Shown piece by piece: positions 59,320 through 64,000 of a DNA stretch of 64,000 nucleotides. The DNA comes from Microbispora amethystogenes (lineage in GTDB: Bacteria; Actinomycetota; Actinomycetes; Streptosporangiales; Streptosporangiaceae). Numbering within the stretch: position 1 is the first letter of the stretch; each line of letters begins with the position of its first letter. The notes under the pieces are model-generated. The model was not told the origin of the DNA. It ran no database searches and saw only the letters and a list, made by a program, of their open reading frames with translations. A program made the position numbers and the translations under genes. The stretch is from assembly GCF_016863015.1 (NCBI RefSeq), contig NZ_BOOB01000026.1, forward strand, positions 1 to 64,000. Reading direction: 5' to 3'.

Positions 59320-62300
59320 CTACGTGTCGGCCTGGGTCTGGGCCTGGCCGGCCAGGAGCGCGGTGATGTCGGCGGCCTCGGGCGAGCCGAGCCGGGTGAA
59401 GATCTCCAGGGCCTTCTCCAGGGCGTCCCCGGCCCGCGCGGCCTCTCCGACGCCCATGAGGGCCTTGCCGAGCGCGGCCAGTGACTGCGCCTCGCCGTAC
59501 GGGTGGGTGATCTCGCGGCTGACCGTGAGGGCCTCCTCGGCGTGCCGGGCGGCCTCGGCGTACCGGCCGGCGGCGATGAAGGTCGCGGCGAGCCGGTAGC
59601 AGACCCGCTGCTCCCAGACCCGCTGGTTGCTCGCGCGGAAGAAGGCCAGGCACTCGGCGTGGTGGACGACGGCCTCGTTGAGCCGTCCGACGTGTGACAG
59701 CACGTTGCCGAGGTGATAGCGGGCCCGGGCCGTCCCGGCGCCGCTGCCGATCTCGGAGAAGACCGCGAGACCCCGCTCGGCGGCGGCGATGGCGTCGCCG
59801 GGACGGCCGAGGCCGAGGTGGTCGCGGGCCGAGTAGCACGACGCCAGCGCCTCGCCCGCGGTGTTGCCGACCTCGCGGAAGATCGTCGCCGCCCGGCCGA
59901 ACCAGTCGAGCGCCTCGGTGTGGCGGCGCTGCCGCCCCGCGACCACCGCCAGCGCGTTGCACGTCTCGCCGAGCACGACGTGGTCGCCGGTCTCCTCACC
60001 CAGGGCCCGGGCGGAGAGGAAGTGCGACTCGGCCTCGGCCAGCCGGTTCGCGCCGAACAGCACCCGGCCGAGCACGTACCGGCAGCGCATCTCCGCGCGC
60101 CGCTCGCCCGCGTTCCGCGCGGCCGTAAGCAGCGCCGACACGCGCTGCTCGAACTCGCGCTGGTTGGTGCCCGACTCCAGCAGCGGCTCCAGCGCCAGCA
60201 GCAGGTCGGCCGCGGGGACCAGGTCCTCTCCCGACCCGTACGCCCGGGCCACCGCCGCGAACAGGTTCTCGGCCTCGGCCGAGAGCCACGCCACCGCCTC
60301 GTCGGCGGAGCCGAAGGAGTGGCCGCGCATGCCCAGGTCGACCAGGTTGTCGGCGATCGCGCTGCCCTCGTACGCGAGCCGGTGCGCCGCGCCCGCCGAC
60401 GCCAGCGAGAAGCCCAGCAGGCGGCGCAGCGCGAGCGCCCGGGCCTCGGGCTCCTCGTCCGTCTCCGCCTGCCGCCGGGCGAACAGCTTGAGCAGGTCGT
60501 GGAAGCGGTAGCGGCCCTGCGCGGGCGCCTCCAGCAGGCTGGCGTCCACCAGAGACTCCAGCACGTCCTCGGTCTCCGTGAGGGTGAGGTCGAGCAGGGC
60601 CGCCGCGGCGGAGAGCGAGATGTCCGAGCCCTCCGGCAGCGACAGCAGCCGGAACGCCCGGGCCTGCCGGGCGTCCAGCTGGCCGTACCCGAGGGCGAAC
60701 GTGGCCGAGACCGCCAGGTTCCCGATCTTCATGTCGTCCAGGCGGCGGCGTTCGTCGGCGAGCCGGGGGACGAGCGAGGCCACCGTCCACGACGGGCGGG
60801 AGGCGAGCCTGGCGGCGACGATCCGCACGGCCAGCGGCAGGAAGCCGCAGGCGGCCACCACGTCCATCGCGGCCGCCCGCTCGGCCGCCACCCGCTCCGG
60901 TCCCGCGACCGCGGCCAGCAGCGACAGCGCCTCGTCGGGCTCCAGCACGTCGAGGTCGACGAGCCGCGCCGCGGGCAGGTCGGCCAGCTTGCCCCGGCTG
61001 GTGATGATCGCGGCGCAGCCGGCCGAGCCGGGCAGCAGGTGCTCCACCTGGTCGGCGTCGCGGGCGTTGTCGAGCAGCACCAGCATCCTGCGGTCCGCGA
61101 GCAGCGACCGGAACAACGCCGAACGCTCGGCGAGGCCGTCGGGGATCACGTCCATCGGGATGCCGAGCGCCCGCAGGAACGCGACCAGCGCGGTCTCCGG
61201 CGCGGTGGGCTCGACTCCGTACCCGCGCAGGTCGGCGTAGAGCTGGCCGTCGGGGAACAGGTCCTCCGCGAGATGGGCCACGTGGACGGCCAGGGTCGTC
61301 TTGCCCACGCCGCCGATGCCCGACATCGCCGCGATCGGCACTCCCTCTCCCGTGCCGCCGGCCGGGCCCTCGCCGCGCAGCAGCGCGAGCAGCCGGTGCA
61401 CCAGGCGGGTGCGGCCGGTGAAGTCGGTGATCGCCGCCGGAAGCTGCGCCGGTCGCGGCATCTCGACCATCGGGCCGTGACCCGGGGTGGTCTCTCCGTC
61501 GTCGCCGTAGTCGGGATCGTCGTGCTGCGACAGCCGTACGGGAGGGGACGCGGGGGCGAGCGAGGGGTCGGCGGCGAGGATGCGCCGGTGCATCTCGCTC
61601 AGCTCGGCGCCCGGCTCGATGCCGAGTTCGTCCACCAGCGCCTGCCGGGTCTCGGTGAACACCGACAACGCCTCGGCCTGCCTGCCGCACCGGTAGTAGG
61701 CCAGCATGAGCTGGACGCGGATCCGCTCGCGCAGCGGGTGCTCGGCGGCGAGCGCGACCAGCTCCGAGATGATCTCCGCGTGCCGGCCGAGCTCGAGGTC
61801 GACCTCCATGAGGGCCTCGACGGCGCCGATGCGGCGCTCGGCCAGCCGGTCGCGCTGGTGCTCGGCGTACGGCCCGACCGCGCCGGCGAGCGGCTCGCCC
61901 GACCACAGCCCCAGGGCGCCGCGGAGCCGCCGGGCGGCCTGCTCCACCCGGCCCGTACGGCGGTCCGACTCGGCGGCGGAGCACTCCCGGTCGAAGACGG
62001 CGAGGTCGAACCGGGCGGGGCCGAGCCGCAGCGCGTACCCCCGGCCCACCGAGGTCAGCAGTTGCGGCGGCGTCCTGGGGGAGCGGCCGGGTTCGAGGAC
62101 GGTGCGCAGGCGGGAGACGTAGGTGCGCAGCGCGCCCAGCGCACGCGGCGGCGCGTCCTCCCCCCACACGCCGTCGATCATCTCGGTCGGCGAGACCGCG
62201 TGCCCCTCCCGCAGCAGCAACATCGCGAGAATGGAGCGTTGCAGGGGCGTGCCGAGGTCGAGTTCGACGCCGTCGCGCCACGCCAGGACGGGTCCCAGTA

Positions 62301-62340
62301 CGGCGAAGCGCAGGTCGTCCGAGGTGGCGTGGTCAGGCAT
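59320..62340 (-). CDS. AfsR/SARP regulator with NB-ARC ATPase and TPR domains
   Basis: A 1006-residue pathway regulator of the AfsR type. The OmpR-like DNA-binding domain is at about 8-100 (RFAVLGPVLAWRDGVELDLGTPLQRSILAMLLL), the bacterial transcriptional activator domain at about 105-250, the NB-ARC ATPase from about 285 with P-loop SGIGGVGKTTLA (Lys347) and LVLLDNARDADQV, then tetratricopeptide repeats to the end. ATG 62340 has AGGAGA nine bases upstream. Such proteins switch secondary metabolism or development. No biosynthetic cluster adjoins; the divergent small secreted protein is the nearest possible target. Confidence 0.91.
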   Translation of the reverse strand: MPDHATSDDLRFAVLGPVLAWRDGVELDLGTPLQRSILAMLLLREGHAVSPTEMIDGVWGEDAPPRALGALRTYVSRLRTVLEPGRSPRTPPQLLTSVGRGYALRLGPARFDLAVFDRECSAAESDRRTGRVEQAARRLRGALGLWSGEPLAGAVGPYAEHQRDRLAERRIGAVEALMEVDLELGRHAEIISELVALAAEHPLRERIRVQLMLAYYRCGRQAEALSVFTETRQALVDELGIEPGAELSEMHRRILAADPSLAPASPPVRLSQHDDPDYGDDGETTPGHGPMVEMPRPAQLPAAITDFTGRTRLVHRLLALLRGEGPAGGTGEGVPIAAMSGIGGVGKTTLAVHVAHLAEDLFPDGQLYADLRGYGVEPTAPETALVAFLRALGIPMDVIPDGLAERSALFRSLLADRRMLVLLDNARDADQVEHLLPGSAGCAAIITSRGKLADLPAARLVDLDVLEPDEALSLLAAVAGPERVAAERAAAMDVVAACGFLPLAVRIVAARLASRPSWTVASLVPRLADERRRLDDMKIGNLAVSATFALGYGQLDARQARAFRLLSLPEGSDISLSAAAALLDLTLTETEDVLESLVDASLLEAPAQGRYRFHDLLKLFARRQAETDEEPEARALALRRLLGFSLASAGAAHRLAYEGSAIADNLVDLGMRGHSFGSADEAVAWLSAEAENLFAAVARAYGSGEDLVPAADLLLALEPLLESGTNQREFEQRVSALLTAARNAGERRAEMRCRYVLGRVLFGANRLAEAESHFLSARALGEETGDHVVLGETCNALAVVAGRQRRHTEALDWFGRAATIFREVGNTAGEALASCYSARDHLGLGRPGDAIAAAERGLAVFSEIGSGAGTARARYHLGNVLSHVGRLNEAVVHHAECLAFFRASNQRVWEQRVCYRLAATFIAAGRYAEAARHAEEALTVSREITHPYGEAQSLAALGKALMGVGEAARAGDALEKALEIFTRLGSPEAADITALLAGQAQTQADT

Positions 62341-62452
62341 GTGGACCTGTCTCCTGAACGGCAAGATTCGTGAGCAAATGATAGATCGTGCGGAGAGGCG
62401 CACGTATAACGCTCCCGCTGATTTACCAGGGTTCAGCGTGTGTTCAGGTGCT

Positions 62453-62500
62453 TGAAAGCGGCCTGCAAACCACCATCTGGGCGGTGAAAGCGATTTGCAG
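62453..62500. promoter_or_regulatory. Direct repeats in the SARP/secreted-protein promoter
   Basis: TGAAAGCG-NNN-TGCA occurs at 62453-62467 and again at 62485-62499, 32 bases apart (three helical turns). Direct repeats of this kind are the usual target of SARP proteins. CTGCAAA and TTTGCAG also form an inverted repeat across the same region. Confidence 0.5.
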
Positions 62501-62576
62501 GCGGAGGGGCCTATCACTGAGACGCAACCCCGACAGCACCCGCCTCGGGGGATCGTCCTCGAACAGGAGAACCGAA

Positions 62577-63110
62577 ATGCGTCGCTCCATCACCCTCGGC
62601 CTCGCCGCCGCGACCGCCGTCGCCGCCCTCGGGCTGCCGGCCCTCACGACCGCCGCCAGCGCCGCCCCGGCGTCCGCGGCCTCCGCCTCCCACCACGACG
62701 ACTGGGACTACTCGGAGTGGTGGGGCACCTACTGGTCCTCCAACCACCTCGCCAAGGCCAAGGGCCACATCGACGTGAACTACGACGACGAGGAGTCGAA
62801 CCGGGTCCACGTCACCGGCAAGCTGTACGACCTGGACAACCGCACCTACCGGCACGGCGGCAAGTGCGCCTACATCCGGTTCCGCGTCCAGGACTGGGAC
62901 GACAGCGAGGACGACTGGTCCTCCAGCTTCAAGTCGTACAAGTACTGCGGCGCCGGCGGCTACAAGCAGATCAACTTCTGGCGCTACGACGTCGCGCAGG
63001 TCCAGGCGCAGGTCTGCCAGATCGGTCTGTACAGCCAGTTCCCGGTCAAGTGCGGCGGTTGGCACGAGATCTACAACGCCTACGATGACGAGTACGGCTA
63101 CGACGCCTGA
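62577..63110 (+). CDS. Small secreted protein, aromatic- and Asp-rich
   Basis: A 177-residue secreted protein. Residues 1-36 are a signal peptide (MRRSITLGLAAATAVAAL, then an Ala-rich cleavage site). The mature part is rich in Trp, Tyr, Asp and Lys, with strand-like runs (KGHIDVNYDDEESNRVHVTGKL) and four cysteines that could form two disulfides (GKCAYIR, KYCGAGG, VCQIG, KCGGW). ATG 62577 has AGGAGA six bases upstream. I do not recognise the family. It is divergent from the SARP regulator and followed by a perfect terminator. Confidence 0.8.
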   Translation: MRRSITLGLAAATAVAALGLPALTTAASAAPASAASASHHDDWDYSEWWGTYWSSNHLAKAKGHIDVNYDDEESNRVHVTGKLYDLDNRTYRHGGKCAYIRFRVQDWDDSEDDWSSSFKSYKYCGAGGYKQINFWRYDVAQVQAQVCQIGLYSQFPVKCGGWHEIYNAYDDEYGYDA

Positions 63111-63127
63111 TCGTCCACCGGCGTCAC

Positions 63128-63165
63128 GCGGCCCGTCCCTTCCCGGGGACGGGCCGCTTTTCTTT
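63128..63165 (+). terminator. Rho-independent terminator
   Basis: GCGGCCCGTCCC and GGGACGGGCCGC form a perfect twelve-base-pair stem with a six-base loop, followed by TTTTCTTT, 17 bases after the secreted-protein stop. Confidence 0.93.
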
Positions 63166-63187
63166 GGGCTCTGTCTACAGGGGCTGG

Positions 63188-63844
63188 TCAGGCTGCTTCC
63201 GACGCCGGTTCCAGAAGGCCCAGCCTCGCGCGCAGACGCTCGCGTACGGCGGGCCACTCGGGACTCAGGATCGAGTAGTACGCGGTATCTCGGACCGTGT
63301 CGTCGGCGCCTCGGCTGTCCGCTCGCCGCACACCGTCCAGGTGCGCGCCGAGGGCCTCGATGGCGGCCCGGGATCGGGTGTTGCGTACGTCTGCCTTGAG
63401 GGTGATCCGGTGAACCTGCCAGGTCTCGAAGGCGAGGGAGAGCACCAGGTACTTGCTCTCCCGGTTGACACCGGTGCCCTGGGCCGACGCGGCGAGCCAG
63501 GTGTACCCGATGTCCGCGACGGACGGGACCTCGCCCACCGCGCCCTTGGTACCCGGCGGCCAGGGCATCGGGCCCTGCCAGTACTCCAGGTTCATCAGAC
63601 GGGTGGCACCGACCACGCGGTCGGTGTGCAGCCACCGGATGGCGAAGGGCATCGTGCGGCCCTCCGCCTGCTCAGCCAAGGCGGCCTCCACGTAGGAGGC
63701 CATCTCGTTCCGTCCAGCGGGAACGCGAGTGAAGGCGTACGTAGAACGGTCTTCACTCGCCGCGGCGACAAGATCGTCGAGCACCGCGAAGCTGAGCGGT
63801 TCCAGGCGCACGGAGCGCCCGGACAGGGTGACAAAAGCGGGCAT
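63188..63844 (-). CDS. GNAT-family acetyltransferase, RimJ/RimL-like
   Basis: A 218-residue acetyltransferase. Family features are LSGRSVRLEPLS near the N-terminus, VGATRLMNLEYW, the acetyl-CoA binding segment DIGYTWLAASAQGTGVNRESKYLVLSLAFE and the later RAAIEALGAHLDGVRR. It probably acetylates a small molecule or a protein N-terminus. ATG 63844 fits the family start; the frame to 63892 has no support. Ribosome-binding site weak. Confidence 0.82.
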   Translation of the reverse strand: MPAFVTLSGRSVRLEPLSFAVLDDLVAAASEDRSTYAFTRVPAGRNEMASYVEAALAEQAEGRTMPFAIRWLHTDRVVGATRLMNLEYWQGPMPWPPGTKGAVGEVPSVADIGYTWLAASAQGTGVNRESKYLVLSLAFETWQVHRITLKADVRNTRSRAAIEALGAHLDGVRRADSRGADDTVRDTAYYSILSPEWPAVRERLRARLGLLEPASEAA

Positions 63845-64000
63845 GAGCACATGATGGGGGCTGCCGGGCACGCCTGATGCCAAATGGCACAAGACATCTT
63901 GGCGGGGTGCGGGTTAAGGACCGTGCCTGGTCGAGAATGCCCAGGTCAGATGGGTGATCGTCGCTCCCGGCCACAGGCGCTCAGGGTAAAGATTCAGTCA
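63845..64000. other. Unassigned end of window
   Basis: I see no gene with support in the last 156 bases. Minus-strand frames here have biased composition but no start signal or domain. It may be a promoter region or the edge of a neighbouring gene. Confidence 0.4.

Noticed and set aside
59713..62373. 886-residue plus-strand frame over the SARP gene
   Set aside because: Antisense shadow; the minus strand encodes clear domains.
63753..63974. A 73-residue minus-strand frame, possibly a transposase fragment
   Set aside because: I could not match it to any transposase motif, and it overlaps the GNAT start.

Overview
The window is about 70% G+C, rich in GTG starts, and carries typical actinobacterial genes: Ino1 with a PadR partner, a PH-domain protein, a SARP/AfsR regulator, TadA-associated proteins and SURF1. 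Gene content and order resemble the core chromosome of Streptomyces and its relatives. A member of Streptosporangiales or a similar actinomycete is a reasonable guess, but no 16S gene is present and the genus cannot be fixed. There is no prophage, CRISPR array, transposase or biosynthetic gene cluster. The only selfish element I can support is an intein inside dnaB.

Layout. 1-7.4 kb: the start of a secreted protein, a YbaK-like deacylase, CCA-adding enzyme, bioA, an MFS exporter, idi, ino1 and its PadR regulator with a perfect palindromic operator. 7.4-14 kb: a long class A penicillin-binding protein and two GT87-like membrane proteins. 14-17.5 kb: an endonuclease IV-like protein, two small membrane proteins and the rpsF-ssb-rpsR-rplI operon. 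17.6-24.7 kb: a polar amino acid ABC transporter, a MATE exporter, and dnaB split by a 501-residue intein. 24.7-33.4 kb: accessory metabolism and regulators (SDR/TetR, PadR/membrane protein/carotenoid oxygenase, phosphoesterase, SRPBCC/XRE, an ABC-2 exporter). 33.5-41 kb: a DesK-type two-component system, a second sliding clamp (dnaN paralogue), GntR and XRE-TPR regulators, a PH-domain protein and upp. 41-46.2 kb: two tandem TadA-associated proteins with tadA, tRNA-Ser(CGA), a zinc metallopeptidase, protein O-mannosyltransferase and tRNA-Ser(GGA). 46.1-52.5 kb: SRP RNA, dnaX, ybaB, recR, a DUF5063-like gene, lysC and asd. 52.6-64 kb: regulators, an amidohydrolase, SURF1, a methyltransferase, a large SARP-NB-ARC-TPR regulator, a small secreted protein and a GNAT enzyme.

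How the genes work together. Most are housekeeping: replication and repair (dnaB, ssb, dnaX, recR, dnaN paralogue), translation (S6, S18, L9, tRNA maturation and wobble editing, SRP RNA), the aspartate pathway (lysC-asd), and envelope building (PBP, O-mannosylation, isoprenoid precursor, inositol). Regulators sit beside their likely targets, often with visible palindromes between divergent genes. At least a dozen genes have a TANNNT hexamer 6-8 bases before the start codon and no Shine-Dalgarno sequence, which suggests many leaderless transcripts.

The most notable feature is the dnaB intein. It starts with Ala instead of Cys or Ser and carries the Trp-Cys-Thr set that defines class 3 inteins. 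Its LAGLIDADG endonuclease region holds two four-cysteine clusters that look like zinc-binding knuckles.
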